DNA of 64,000 nucleotides from positions 322,436 through 386,435 of the forward strand of contig NW_006766885.1 of assembly GCF_000275845.1 (NCBI RefSeq). Direction: 5' to 3'. The notes below the pieces were generated by a model. It made no database searches. It saw only the letters and a program-made list of their open reading frames with translations, and was not told where the DNA came from. This DNA comes from Dichomitus squalens LYAD-421 SS1 (taxonomy: Eukaryota > Basidiomycota > Agaricomycetes > Polyporales > Polyporaceae). Shown piece by piece: positions 44,641 through 56,944 of this stretch. Position numbers and translations under genes: made by a program. How positions within the stretch are numbered: the stretch's first letter is position 1; each line of letters opens with the position of its first letter.

Positions 44641-45480
44641 AACAACAATGACTCTTGGATTCGTCAACGCGAAAATGTTCGCATCAGCAGAGCAGCTCAG
44701 TGAGTGAAAGAGGGAGGCGGAAGCTAGAGAGGGTGCTGCTGCGTCGGGTTTTCAAGAACCAGCTGGAAACACAGATCGAACTATCCCTTGGTACACGCTC
44801 TGTAGACGGCGAGTGTATGTGTATTCCGTTTCCTACTTCCTGCGCAGAAGAGCTTGTAATGACACGTACTGCAGATTGAGGCTTTCTCCAGGGTTTTTGC
44901 GGCTGTCCGGGCGCATGCCACCGTCGACGACTGATCGCTGTCTGACCTTCGTTGCGACTCTGATGCCCCCGCTATCCCACGGCAGCGTTCATATTGCGTC
45001 GGCGCCTCCTACCATCGAACCCAGGGAGACCCTCATTCTCTGACAGCAGTTGAAAGATGCGCTGCACAGTTACTTGCATATAGGCGGGACTCAAAGATGC
45101 TGTTGACTTTGGAGCTAGCGATGAATGTCTTCGGGACAGAACGGCTAGCAAATGACGCTGGCAAGCTTGTCGTCCCTTCCCCCGGAGACGTGGCTTCGGA
45201 TGAGGCTCTATTAGAATACATCAAGAACTCATACGGCTGCTTGTTCCATCCCTTGGCACAGCCGCCATGTTCTCCAGAAAGGACGGCAGTGTCGTCGACC
45301 CAGAATTACGGGTCTACGGAATGGCGAATATGCTCGTGGTGAGGTGCTGGCTGATATGCAGGAATATTAGGTAGAAGACGATTATGGGCTTTGCACTTGC
45401 AGGCAGATGCATTTATTCTACCCACGGGGAGTCCTCGACCGGACGTACTGCGAGGAAAATTTACATTTCGTGCAGCAACT
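44641..45480 (+). pseudogene. Decayed GMC oxidoreductase (aryl-alcohol-oxidase-like), C-terminal part only
   Basis: Pieces of a GMC flavoenzyme appear in order: TLGFVNAKMFASAEQL (to 44699, followed by a GTGAGT donor), RVFKNQLETQIELSL, MPPSTTDRCLTFVATLMPPL then SHGSVHIASAPPTIEP (to about 45030), SDEALLEYIKNSYGCLFHPL, and after one missing base near 45258 TAAMFSRKDGSVVDPELRVY with GMANMLVV. A plausible acceptor then leads to ADAFILPT. At least two frame breaks occur (about 45035 and 45258) and the N-terminal FAD-binding half is absent. Splice sites are still recognisable, so decay looks fairly recent. Functional relatives are secreted lignin-decay auxiliary enzymes. Confidence 0.7.
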
Positions 45481-46637
45481 AACAGTACATGTAGGCGACC
45501 GTTGCGGAGAACGTGCGTTGGAAGCCCCGCCGTCCCCCCGGTGTTCTAAGGTCGCTGAAAGTGCATCTAGGCTGCAGATCTCATCACAGGATTGTAGATG
45601 ATGCTATGGAACATACATATTCTTCTGTCAGGCAGTTGGTCGGTTTGCCCGACTGCTATCCTTCTATCTTATTATGATCTCCGAATTGGTTTCCATACAT
45701 CTGATAGCCTCAACAGCTATCTAGAGTATAGGTACCGGATACGACCAGGATGTTCGATTGCGTGACTATGGCAAGGTACTCAATGGTCTCTTTGATATGT
45801 TACCCAGTTCGATATCCAGATCATACTCCAGCAACAGTTTGGAGTTCATAGGAGCCAACGTCAAGCGCACTATCCTCCGAGGTCCATGCAAGCATTCGTT
45901 CACTTCTCCACATGCGCTCCCCAACAGCGGGAGGTGTCAAAAGCGAGGTCCACGAATGCGTCGCGGCCGCCTTCGTAGACGGAGCCGGATCTGCGGGTAC
46001 TGAAGGTCACCGTGGCGCACAGCGTGCTGCCCTCTCATTGCCTTAGGAACAATGACCGAAGCACGAGCAGAAGTCGACTTCAATAGTCTCTGAGCCACGC
46101 TCCAACTCGGTATTCTTCATGGCTTAGTGCATATTCTCGGATACCGTTGAACAGTCCACTCACTGGCAATCTGGCATCCGTACCCTGCTCTGGAATTTGG
46201 CTGTTGCATGGTACTTGGAAACTTTCACAAGAAAGAGAGGAGATCTGGCTGAATCGTACCAGACCAGCTACGCAGAGAATACGACTGGGCGATAACTGAT
46301 ACCCCCAAGAGGGCAGTGAGCCTGGTCTGTCCTGTGCGGGTTGAACAGCCAGGCCCGTAGGTCGGGGCGAGATATTTACGGGTACTTGTCTGGTCACAGC
46401 AGCTCGACTTATGATAGCCTTGCGTTAAGTGCGGTTGTGATGAGCGTTTTGGGAATTGGCATTCCCCCATATGTGGCCAGGTGGGATTCGAGATTGAACC
46501 AGCCCCGCATCACGTGGGAGCAAATCCGTACGGGCTGACCGATCTGGCGGTACCGATCGTAGAACGACTCACTCATCCTCAAAAACAGCGGTAGTGGGGG
46601 AGTACTCATTCTTACCAGACCAATACCACTTACCACC
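45481..46637. other. Region between the GMC relic and REI1, no gene seen
   Basis: These 1157 nt are AT-richer than the genes. Short frames have no recognisable domain. The last part must contain the REI1 promoter. Confidence 0.45.
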
Positions 46638-48218
46638 ATGACGGATATCCTCGTTGCCCAACCTGCTCCTCAGGGTAACCTTTATACATGTATATCATGC
46701 ACCATCGCCTTCCACACTGCCCAAGATCAAAGTGAGTAGTTTTTTTGCAGCCACATCTTTGGAAGGACCCTTCTCAATGCTCTCACGTAGGGGAGCACTA
46801 CCGCTCTGATCACCACAGATACAACATGAAGCGGCGAGTGGCCGGCCTGCCACCCGTCAGCGCCGCGTTGTTCAACCAGAAGGTCTTGGAGAGGAGGGCT
46901 GAGACAGCTGTTATGGCTTCGCCCAAGGGCTCATCCTGCGAGATTTGCGGGTAAGTGTTCTGTACATATTTCTTTCGAATCGATCTTAATACCCCACCCT
47001 CACAGGAAAACCTACACCACAGAGAACGCATACAGGTCTCATTTGATCTCAAAAAAGCACAAGGAAAACGAGCTTCGTGCCGCCGCTAAGGCCGCTGCTG
47101 CACCCGAAGCCTCTCCCGTCCTCGAGGAGACCTACGCTTCACCCGAAGCTGGCCCTTCCTCCCCGCCTACATCATCTAGGGCCGCGGCGGAGCCTGGTGT
47201 AGAGAAGGTTACCTCGCAGCTTCAGGGCGTTTCGCTCAGCGTCGATGAAGGCGCGAGTGAGGAGCAGATCAACCAGACCATCGACGAGAAGATCGCCGCC
47301 GCCCGTGCCCGCCTCTCGCCCACCCAGTGCCTCTTCTGCACGTCCGCACCCCCCGCAGAGACACTAGAGGACAATCTCACCCATATGTCAGTCGCGCACT
47401 CTTTCTTCGTCCCCGACGCCGAGTACCTCGTCAACCTAGCCGGGCTCGTTACCTACCTGGGCGAGAAGATCGCGGTGGGGAACACGTGCCTCTACTGCAA
47501 TACCGAGTTCCGCTCGCTCGAGGCGGTGAGGAAGCACATGCAGGATAAGGGCCATTGCAAGATCGCGTACGACACGGACGTCGAGCGGCTTGAGGTCTCG
47601 GACTTCTACGACTTCTCGACGTCATACCCCGACGCGGAGGAGCGTAATGCGCGCAAGGCGGCGCGTGCTGCGAGGCGGGCCGCGAAAGAGAAGGCGAAGG
47701 CCGAGAAGCAAGAGACCGAGGAATGGGAGGACGTCGAGGACGATGCTGACGACGATGGGGAAGTCGACGACGTCGTAGACGTAGAGGCGTCGGACGAGAG
47801 CGACGAGGAGTCTGGCGAGGACGAACTCGACGAGAACCAGGTCACGTATGGCGACTCCAGCTACGAACTGGTCCTGCCGTCGGGTGCGCGGATAGGTCAT
47901 CGCAGCATGCGGAGGTACTACGCGCAGTCCTTCCCTGGCATGCGGCGAGGCGGCAAACCGGAGGATCCCAACTCCGGCGCTGCACTCGTGCGCAGGCTCA
48001 TCGCCGACAAGAAATCGGCTCTCGTCCCTCGGAAGGGCGGGTTCGGTGCGTTCGGTAGCGGCACGGACGTCGTGAAAGCGAGGAACGCCGGAGAGGCACG
48101 GGAGGCGGGTCGGCATGTGCGCGAGTACCGCGACCAGCGTCGCAGGGAGGAGTTCAAGACGAAGGTTGGCTTCATTGCCAACTCGCAGAAGCACTTCAAC
48201 CCACCAGTGTTGTATTGA
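46638..48218 (+). CDS. REI1: Pre-60S ribosome biogenesis factor Rei1/ZNF622 (488 aa, 3 exons)
   Basis: Cytoplasmic C2H2 zinc-finger factor in late 60S maturation; it helps recycle Arx1-Alb1 and probes the exit tunnel. Exons: 46638-46731, 46791-46950, 47006-48218; 489 codons. The first finger begins LYTCISCTIAFHTAQDQREH and YRSDHHRYNMKRRVA follows; the second is SCEICGKTYTTENAYRSHL; the third and fourth are CLFC(12-14)...H and TCLYCNTEFRSLEAVRKHMQ. A Lys/Ala-rich then acidic region precedes the conserved C-terminus YELVLPSGARIGHRSMRRYY and the end KVGFIANSQKHFNPPVLY. The start ATG precedes the first finger by 15 codons, normal for Rei1. Confidence 0.95.
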
Positions 48219-48778
48219 TCGCGGTCGTAACCGAAGCCCTGACCGTTATGACCAGTTCGAGCGGTCACCGGTCAATCTGTCATCAGTATATACGTACCTC
48301 ATATTCGGCGTTGACCAGACTGCCAATCAAGGACATATGAATGGCCCGTTCCGTACCGCTGCCTCAAGTGGACAGATTTTGTAACCGTCTACATTTGCAT
48401 CATCTACTGCCGAATTGCATCACTACCACACTCCCTTCCTCATCGCACCCATGTATCCATCCCTTTTCACGCTGCCTCTGCGTGTATTATTCCTCGTACG
48501 TACTGTATACCATACGATCAACATGGGGTCCGAGAAATAGACAACACAAGTAAAAGTGAGAATGCTGCATCACCGAAGTCCACCGAATTATGGACAATCA
48601 TGTGCTAAGAAGACAGATCTCGACCGAAGTGAGACGGAATACGTGAGCGAACGACCTCAAGGTCGATCTTGTCATGGGCATGGGTATCAGGACCACAGGC
48701 ATAACCAACGATGCGACGAAAGCAGGACTAGATTGCAGATCAAAAACAGTTCATGAAGTGAAGAATAATGCGAATAGT
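48219..48778. other. Convergent intergenic region, no gene seen
   Basis: These 560 nt lie between the REI1 and RAX2 stops. Nothing is recognised beyond 3' UTR-type sequence. Confidence 0.5.
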
Positions 48779-51700
48779 TTAGTACACATATGCTGCAGGC
48801 ACAACACCTTCCTGTCCCGTACGCGAGTCTCGTGCGTACCACCAACTGTGTGCGGATCGTTGTCAGCATCAGGCGAGCATAGCTGGGGAGAGAAAAGAAA
48901 CGTACGCAGCGTCTCTATCGTCTAGAATCTCGAGCTCCTGGCCCGTTCTCAACGCAAGTTCACCATCACCCCTACCATCGAACGAGTAGCGGGCATACGC
49001 CGGCCTGCTCTGCTCCTCGCCGTCTAGACCACCTCCAAGCGCATCCGAAGGCGTCTCCGCACGGACGTAGTTGCTCCCGTCGGGGCCGCTGAATGGGTCA
49101 TCGTGCGCCGCTGCGCCGGCGGCGACGGCGTAGCCAGCCTCCTTCTCAGCGTTGAGTCCAAAGGGACTCTGCGCACCGAGGATGGTCGAGCGCGTGGCGG
49201 CGTTGATATGCTCGAGGAGCGAGGACGGGCGGTGGGTCGAGTCGTCGTCAGTATCGAAGTCTTCGTGGGCGACGGGGCCGACCTTGTCATCACGGCGTGC
49301 AAAGAGCGTCCAGAGAATCTCGATCAGCGCGAGCAGGAAGACGATACCGGCGCCGATGGCGATTGAGATGAGAATAACGACGCCAGTTGCGAGAAAGTCT
49401 GCGAGGTATGTCAGCTAACCTCCTACATTGCTTATGCATATCCTGAGATACTCACGCTTCTGCGTGAAGCTGAAGGTCGCAAACGAGCGGAACAAGCCAG
49501 CAACAGTACCAGGAGCTCCCGATTGAGAAGTCGACACCACGTACGGGATGAAGGTTGCACCATCGAAGAGAGCGGAGGACGCGTTCCCGAACGAAGAGTC
49601 CGACAGCGTGCCAGAGATCATCAAGACACGGTCCGGCTCAATGATACCATTGCTGGCGTGAGTGTTCTGGAGGGGCACCATGGTCAACTGCGAAATCTCT
49701 GTCGTGCTCTCGAGGGTAGAGCCTGCGGGGAAATTAGTCAAAAAAACCTCGTGGGCTAAGCAACGGTGACGCTCACCAACAGAGTTCCAATTCTTGCCGT
49801 CCCAGAAGTATAGGAAGGACGACGAGCCATCGGACGCACTAGTATTGGATCAGCACAAAGCTATAGGTGACACATGCGACGTGGTACTGACCGACCAGCC
49901 GCGAAGACGGCGCTCTTGTTATTGTTGTCGACCTCAACCGCGGTGACAGGACCAGGGAGAGTACTGCCGTCTCCGACAGACGACCAAGTGCTGTTGGAGA
50001 GCTCGTAGGAGGCGACGTTCGCATGCGTGCTGTCTGCGAGAGCGATAGAGCCGGCAGCAATGAGAGTGTCACTCTGTCAAGGACATCAGCCACCAAGCAT
50101 GAATGACGTACGAGGCGACAGTACTCACTCCGGCATAAACCACGGCAGAAACATCACCCTGAATGCCATTCCCAAGCGCGGACCACTTGCGACTAGTGCT
50201 GTCGAGCGAGCAGATCGCACGGCAAGGTGTCGACCCGGCCTGTGCGAACGATCCCGCAACGACAACAGTGTGATCGTCCGCGGGGGAATCACTGATAGAG
50301 CGCACGACTACACTCGAACCCGAGCCCGCCTGGAGCGAGTCGACGCCGTTTTGGTCCCAGCGCTGATTCGCCAGGTCGTAGATAGCAAACCCGTTGGTCT
50401 CGACACCCTGGATCGTGAACTCGCCGCCGACGTAGAGCGAGTTGCCCTTTACATGAAGAGCGCGAATCGTGCCGTTGGGCTGGTTGCCCTTGAGCGCGAC
50501 GGCAGTCTTGCTGTTGGCATCGTAAATCGCGATGTTCTCGGCAGAGACACCTCCAGCGGTGTAAGAGAAGTTGCCGCCGATGATGACGACCTCCTTCGAA
50601 GCGCTGCTATTCGTCCAGAACACGCCCGCAAGGACGGCAGGAGCCGGGGCAGGGGCGGCACTAGGGAGAGGAGCGAGCGTGGTCTGAGTTTGGCGCTTGA
50701 ACATGGTCATGACGTTCAGGTTGGGAATCCAGCTCGTGGCCGAGCGACGGTGGTGTGACCGACGAATGACAGTCGCGGGCGTCGAGTTGGCCGCATTGCT
50801 CGCGTCAAATTGGACACCAAGAGGGACGACCTCGGGCTTGCCATTCTGGCCATTCTGCAGCATTACGAGACCGGATGCGCCGAACTTCAGGGAGGAGGTG
50901 ACGCTTCCGGCTACGAACTGGGGGTTGGCCGACGTGCCATTGCCGACGAACGTCATAGATCCCACAAGGAAGCCACCGCTGTTCACCCAGCTGCCGGACG
51001 AGACGTCCCACGTCGCGAAGCCGCCGGCGTTCTGATCGGTGGTGCCGCCACTCGAGTTGAGAAGTTCCGTGAAGTTGCCCGCAACGAGGATCTGGTTGTT
51101 GGCAACATCGAGAGAGGTGACGGCACCATTCACGCCGCCTTCGAGGGCTGACCACGTGTTGCCGGAGACGGAGTAAACAGCGACACCCTTCAGGGCGCTG
51201 TTCGAAGCCTGTGCGGTGTCAGAGAAGGAGCCTCCGACGTAGAGGTTGTCTCCATTAACGACGAGGGACGTGACAGCACCATTCAGGCCGTTGTTGGACA
51301 ACGCCGTCAAGGCCCCATTCTTATACACCGCGATGTTCGAAGCGCCATTCGCCGATCCCGACGTCAACGAGAACTTACCGCCGAGGAAGAGAGCACCAGA
51401 AGGGTGCTGCGCGACCGCTGCCACGGCTTCAGTGGTGGATGCCACCGAATTGACTCCGCCAAGGGCAGACAAGAGGCCAAACCCAATGTTGTCCTGACTG
51501 GTGATCGCGGAAGTTGGGATAGCGGCATGGGAAGCGACGGTGGAAGTGCTGCTCAACGGCCATTCCAGGAAGCCGAATCCTTGCTGCGTAATCGACGTGG
51601 TGTTGCTTCCGGAGGATGACGAGTTGGAGGAAGTCGTGTTCGCGCTCGTCAGGATGAGTTGCACGCGATCGGCGACGAGCTCGTATTTGCCATTCTGTCC

Positions 51701-53398
51701 GCTGCCTTTGGGATCTTCCGCCAATTCCATGGTGATGGTGGTCTGGAATTGAGGGGTTGTGGGAACGATGGGGCCCCTGTAGATGAGAGTCGTAGAATCC
51801 TGCGTGTTCTGCTGAGAGATGTTGGTCACCCATGGGTTCTGGCCACCGCCCGGGAATACGGTGACCTGCACGCTGGTACGGAGAGGACAATCCTGGAAGT
51901 TGGTGCAACCCGGAACCAGTAGGTTGATGTCGTACTCTCCAGAGGCGGAGACGTAGGGCATCCAAGTGAAGCTCGGACCGTCGGCTTGAGAAGTCCCGAC
52001 ATCCACATCAGAGACAAGGACTTGCTGAACCGTGCCTGCGATCGAAGTATCGGCTTGTTTCACGGTCCATGTACCTACTGGCAATGTACTAGACGGTCCG
52101 GGCGCGAAACACGACTGGCCGTTCTGCCCGTCAACGGCAGACGCAAATGCTCCGGAAGAGAGAAGCTGGAGCAGATGCAATCCGGCACCATCGCCCTTGA
52201 ACGCCGACAAAGTCAACTGGAATCCGGTGACGTCTAGATCAGAGTCGAACAAGAAGTCTTGGTATGGGACATTTGGGTCCGTGAGCAGGGGACAGCTGTC
52301 TGTGCACGACTTGTTCTGATTGGCGGTAGGATCAAAGTAGTGCAGCTGTTGTACAGTATTATCGGGGATTGTGGCGACGCTACGGTGAACCAGATCAGAC
52401 AGTTTCCCCAAATCAACATCACCACGGCCTACTCACCTGAATGCGGTAGTCCCCCGGCCATTCAAGAAAGTGTTGCCAATGCGTATTCCTCTCGCAGTGA
52501 GGAAAGAAAACTTCCTGACGGTGATAACAGCTTTCGTTCCGTCAGCGGCGAACCAGGTGTTGCCGGGGCCGTCGCTACCCGCAGGACACAAGGTGTTGTT
52601 GATGTTGCTGAAGTCGCTGTCCGAAGAGGACGGGCCGGCATCGATTTGTGCGCCCTGGAGGGGTACGGGGACGAGAGACGACGAGAATGGAGTCGCGCCG
52701 GTTGAGAAGGGAACATTAGGATTGTGTGTACCATTGATGGCGACGGTGCCATTGCCAAAAGATGCGATGAAAGAGCCGGAGATGTAAAGACTGGACTGGG
52801 ACGAGTTGGACGTTATAGACAAGACTTCAGCAGCCGCACCGGTCAGTCCGCCGAAGGGAGCTGCCGACCAGGACGACGACGCGATATCCCAGACCGCGAC
52901 GGACGCGCCTGGGGAGCTGAACTGACCACCTGCCCATACCTGCTTCCGTGACGAATCGCAGAAGAGTGTATGCACGACACCGTCTGGGCCATTTTGACCT
53001 AGAGAAGAGATCGTGTTCTGCGAGGAGGAATACGAGGCGACATTGGCCGCCGTAGTGCTCCCAACCGACGTAAAGCTCCCTGCAAAATAGAACACGTCGT
53101 CGACGGCGCAGCCTGCTAAGACGCTGCCGCCAGGATTTGTTGACGCAATTTTGGAGAGAGAACCATCGGAAGAACGAGAGAGAAGGGAGGCGGTAGTGGG
53201 GTCAAAGGTTACAGAAGTAGAGTTGTCGACGAGATCGAGACCTGCGAATGCCCCTGCAAGGCCGACCTTGCCCATGCGATTGAAGTCGACGAGAGGGGAG
53301 TCGGAAGCGGCAAGAACGACATGTGCGGAGAGGGCGAGGGCTAGAAGGGTTACTGCTCGGGACGAGTGCCGTGTCCTGCGTCGAGATTTGCACGCCAT
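48779..53398 (-). CDS. RAX2: RAX2-like cortical polarity landmark protein with C-terminal SH3 domain (1427 aa, 7 exons)
   Basis: Type I plasma-membrane glycoprotein marking sites of polarised growth (bud-site or hyphal tip landmark). Exons (minus): 53398-52437, 52379-50129, 50073-49892, 49838-49777, 49722-49456, 49398-48906, 48845-48779; 1428 codons. A signal peptide (SSRAVTLLALALSAHVVLA) starts the protein. The extracellular part has repeated beta-propeller-like blades with FxGGxF/VGGSF and GxV motifs and many N-x-S/T sites. A membrane span lies near 1245-1270 (VVILISIAIGAGIVFLLALI). The cytoplasmic tail ends in an SH3 domain, ARYSFDGRGDGELALRTGQE with LEILDDRD and WWYARDSRTGQEGVVPAAYV, split by the last intron at the Ala before WW. 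ATG 53398 was chosen because it immediately precedes the basic region of the signal peptide. Confidence 0.92.
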
Positions 53399-54187
53399 GG
53401 TTGGAGGCCACGGAGCGTGCTGGGAGGGGGTATACTGCACGTAATGGAGGAAAAGCGCAGAGCCGTCGCAGGGTCGTTGCCCGCGTCGCGCGCGTTGACA
53501 ACGTGGGCACCAACATCAACACACCCCATACTCGACTTCCGCTTATGTCAGCAGCCCTCCTAATCAGGTAATCTTGTGCTGCAAGCCAGCACCACTTGCT
53601 TGAACTCCCTCAACAATCATTACACCTTGCAGTGGGTCCTGTGTGGTCTAATTCCCAGCTTCCGGTTACGCTTTTGAATACGCACCGGAGAGTCTTCGTT
53701 GTCTTGCTCAACATTTTCGGTATCGAACCTTCCCCTTCCATGCTCAGCTATTGAAGCTTCCCTTCGACCAAGCTCAAGCTTCATGATGCCCACTATGTAA
53801 TCCTGTGTTCTATGATGAGTGTTGTCTGCCCCTACATCGTGCCGTTCCATCTCCTGCTGCTTGGTGGCGGCTATACTGTTCCGCCGACGCGTGAATATAT
53901 CAAGCTCAGTTCCACTGGCAGTCCAGGACGAAGGTCACAGGATGCGTTCTCGTGAGACTATCGAAGCCCTGTGCCGACCCAATCCTGTCTTGCGTTACTC
54001 CACAATGAATAGGATTGGTCTCTGAGCCACCCACGACCATCTCGTATGAGGCACGCCAACCGCGGGCGAAGAAATACGGGGAGCGGCTCCTAATCCGCAG
54101 CGGCCGCCGCTCCAGCATTATAGCGCTATTCTCTAGCCATAAAAGTTCGGAGAATATCCGTTTCTCGAGGAGTAGAACATCTACGCC
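53399..54187. promoter_or_regulatory. Divergent upstream region of RAX2 and the intradiol dioxygenase
   Basis: This 789-nt region separates two divergent starts. No clear TATA or other element is recognised and no supported coding frame lies inside. Confidence 0.35.
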
Positions 54188-55558
54188 ATGGCTTCCGAAC
54201 AGCAGATGAAGAACCCTCTTCTCGTTGGACGCGCCATTCGTGCCCAACTTGAGCGTGAAGTTCCAAAGGACCTTCCTCTGGAGCGCGACTTCCGCGAGGA
54301 CTCGGACTACACTATCACAGACCAGTGCGTATGATAGTTGTCCATCCAAACAGCGCGTTCATCCCCACTGGTTCGTAACGCAGTGTTCAAGGACTGCACA
54401 GGAGCCTCAGCAAAGATCCGCGCACTCTCGATCTCGTCACATCGCTCGTCTCTCATCTGCACGCCTTCGCGCGCGAAACTCAGCTTACGCACGCGGAATG
54501 GACGAAGGCAGTGAAGTTCCTGACGCGTGCCGGAAAGGAGAGCACGGACTACAAGAACGAGTTCGTCCTGTTGAGCGACTGTTTGGGGTTCAGTGCCCTC
54601 GTAGACGAGATCAACCATCCGAAGCCTTCGGTACGCCTTCCTTTCCTCACAAACGCTTCCAGATGCACAGATGGCGCAACATTGCGCAGGGCTGTACCGA
54701 TGGATGCGAGCCCGGGCCGTTCTACACGGACGACGCGCCTGTTGTGCCCTCCGGTTCCTCGCTCGCGAAAACAAACACGCAGGGAGAGTCGATGTGCTTC
54801 CTCGGAACAATCAAGAACCTGAAGGGTGAGGGGATCAAGGATGCGACCGTCGACGTGGTCAGTATCAACCTAAGGGAGCTTTATAAACGGATTTCTTACA
54901 TTTTCATCAGTGGCAAGCCGACGGTGATGGATTGTACGATATTCAGTATCCCGACCGTGAGGAGCCAAACGACCGCGGCAAGATTCTCGCAAACCCCGAC
55001 GGCACTTTCAGCTACCGTGGTATTCTGCCCACAGCGTATCCTATCGTACGGCGTGCCCCCCCCTCTTCGATAGTTGGCGTCTGACCTTCCCTATCATAGC
55101 CGAGCGACGGACCTACAGGTGACCTGCTGAAGGCACTAGGTTAATGACACATTGGTTCTCGCATTAACACGGCTTTAGCTGACTGTATGCGCGGTGTTCA
55201 GGCCGCCACGCTCACCGAGCATCGCACATTCACTTCACCGTGAAGGCACCAGGATATGACGAGTAAGCGCACCTGTCAATCGTTCCCCCTTCAAACTAAT
55301 CTGTTTGGCAGCTTGACCTCCGCCCTCTACCCCTCACACTCGCCATTTCTTGGTACGGACCCCGTCTTCGCTACGAAGAAATCCCTCATTTGCCAGCTCA
55401 CGGAGGAGCACGACCCGAAACGGTGGGCGGACATGGGCTTCAAAGAGGGCGAGGTCCAAGGTGGACGTGTGTGGGTATGGAAGTACGACTTCGTGCTGCC
55501 GACCGTTGAGCAGGTCGAGGAGTTGAAGAAGGAGCGGGCGAGGAAGTCGAGGCTGTGA
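54188..55558 (+). CDS. Intradiol ring-cleavage dioxygenase, hydroxyquinol/catechol 1,2-dioxygenase type (344 aa, 7 exons)
   Basis: Non-haem Fe(III) enzyme that opens dihydroxylated or trihydroxylated aromatic rings between the hydroxyls; in wood-decay fungi this feeds lignin-derived aromatics into the 3-oxoadipate route. Exons: 54188-54324, 54384-54630, 54690-54857, 54911-55045, 55100-55139, 55202-55262, 55312-55558; 345 codons. All four iron ligands are visible: Y140 (GPFYTDDAP), Y227 (LPTAYPIP), H251 and H253 (HRASHIHF), plus the conserved Arg R248. The N-terminal helical dimerisation part is present (LVTSLVSHLHAFARETQLTH). Length and the C-terminal VWVWKYDFVLP favour hydroxyquinol 1,2-dioxygenase over bacterial-type catechol enzyme. 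It has no signal peptide, so it is cytosolic. Acceptor 54689 was chosen over one at 54670 because only it keeps the frame. Confidence 0.88.
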
Positions 55559-55966
55559 TCTCTTGACTGGACTGGGGAAAGCAAGAACTCCCTTGCTCAT
55601 CTAAGGACCCTACATAATAACGGATAGATGTCTGTAGAGACAACACGGGTCGAATTGATGTTAGTCCGTAATCTGTCAAGCCTCAGCAGGATGCAGTGGT
55701 CCGAGAACAAGGCACGACTCATGGAGCAGCACATGAACCTGTTATATGGGCCTCAATACTCGCACAAACACTCTGGCCACTTGAATCTGGTTCAAGGCGC
55801 GTGGAAAGCTAGGAAGTGTATTTGCGAGCTCTAGTCTCTCTTTACAACGACATCGTCCACAGTGAGTTTGATTCCGACCGGGTTGGAGTGAGGAGAAAAC
55901 TGCTCAAATCGTCTGATATGTTGCGAGATCGACAATGTACGCTGAGATCAGTACGTTGTGTCCATG
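55559..55966. other. Convergent intergenic region
   Basis: These 408 nt lie between the dioxygenase and NDUFB11-like gene stops. No feature is recognised. Confidence 0.5.
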
Positions 55967-56455
55967 TCACGAGAGGTGCGACACGTACTGGGGGAATCGG
56001 TAACGGTGGACAACTGGCGGCTTAGCATCCGCCACCAATAAGGTCTCGTCCGAGCCCTGCGCAGATAGAACTAGATGCTTGAATGCGGTGTCCTTCCAGA
56101 ACTCCGGCTGCGTCATGGTGCTCTTGATGTATTTCGCAATGAGGGTGTCTTCAGTGGGTTCCGGAGCAAACTTGTAGAAGGCAACAATGCCAACACCGGC
56201 GACGACGACTCTTCGCCAGAAAGGAGTATTGAACACTGCGACGCAATGATCTCGTCTTGGCAAGGGACAATGACCGTGAACGCTGCGACACGCACCTTCT
56301 GGCTCGTAGACGTTCGAATCATGGTACTCCTCGTGGTGGTGGTCATCGTGGTGGTCCTCATGTGCATGCGATGAGGCGGCTCTGCGCTGCACGAGGGAGA
56401 TTCCCGCCCGCTGTGTGGGGCGCAAGACGGCGCCGGCCGCCCTAGCTACGGACAT
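55967..56455 (-). CDS. NDUFB11/ESSS-like accessory subunit of mitochondrial complex I (142 aa, 2 exons)
   Basis: Single-span inner-membrane subunit of NADH:ubiquinone oxidoreductase. Exons (minus): 56455-56296 and 56235-55967; 143 codons. The N-terminus MSVARAAGAVLRPTQRAGIS is a good mitochondrial presequence. A His/Asp/Glu-rich stretch (HEDHHDDHHHEEYHDSNVYE) precedes FNTPFWRRVVVAGVGIVAF, the membrane span, and KFAPEP. The C-terminus ends HRYRFPQYVSHLS. The FxTPFWR plus FYKFAPEP pattern is that of the ESSS family. It is the second complex I accessory subunit in the window. Confidence 0.75.
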   Translation of the reverse strand: MSVARAAGAVLRPTQRAGISLVQRRAASSHAHEDHHDDHHHEEYHDSNVYEPEGACRSVHGHCPLPRRDHCVAVFNTPFWRRVVVAGVGIVAFYKFAPEPTEDTLIAKYIKSTMTQPEFWKDTAFKHLVLSAQGSDETLLVADAKPPVVHRYRFPQYVSHLS

Positions 56456-56944
56456 GACGCGAAGATGAAGATGAAGGGCTCTGACGGTGCGGTCGGCGAC
56501 ACCGAGCTCACCCGTGCCCTGCCGCCATTTGCTTACGTAAGACAGCCGACGGGTGCTGCCATGCGGGCGAACGTCCGGGGCGTTTTCCCAAGCTTGCTGC
56601 GAACTTCCACCTTCCCGGATCTTTGTGCCTCATTATGTGCACGACACCACGTCTTCTAGCTGCTTTCTTGTCTTCCTAGACCGTCATATTGCCACGAATC
56701 GAATCACCAAGGTAGGTTTCCTCGGCTGACGTCTCGTCACGCTGGCGCACGTCAAGGATCGAATCTTCACGGGTTCTCTGGCGGCATGTATAAATCCCGA
56801 ACTATTGCTTCTCGGTATTACTGGCACTCCTAGCATACCGCTCATCTAGTAGCTCCGTGATACCCTAGGCCTCTAGCTAGCTCTAGCTCTAGCACCCACC
56901 CACACACACTCGTTAACCTCATCATCCTACCACTCACAATCGCC
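56456..56944. promoter_or_regulatory. Divergent upstream region with TATAAA box
   Basis: This 489-nt region separates the NDUFB11-like start from the next gene. TATAAA at 56789-56794 lies about 150 nt before the ATG at 56945, and a CTAGCT-rich stretch follows. Confidence 0.4.

Noticed and set aside
50027..50758. A 243-codon plus-strand open frame
   Set aside because: Antisense to RAX2 exons with no recognisable domain.
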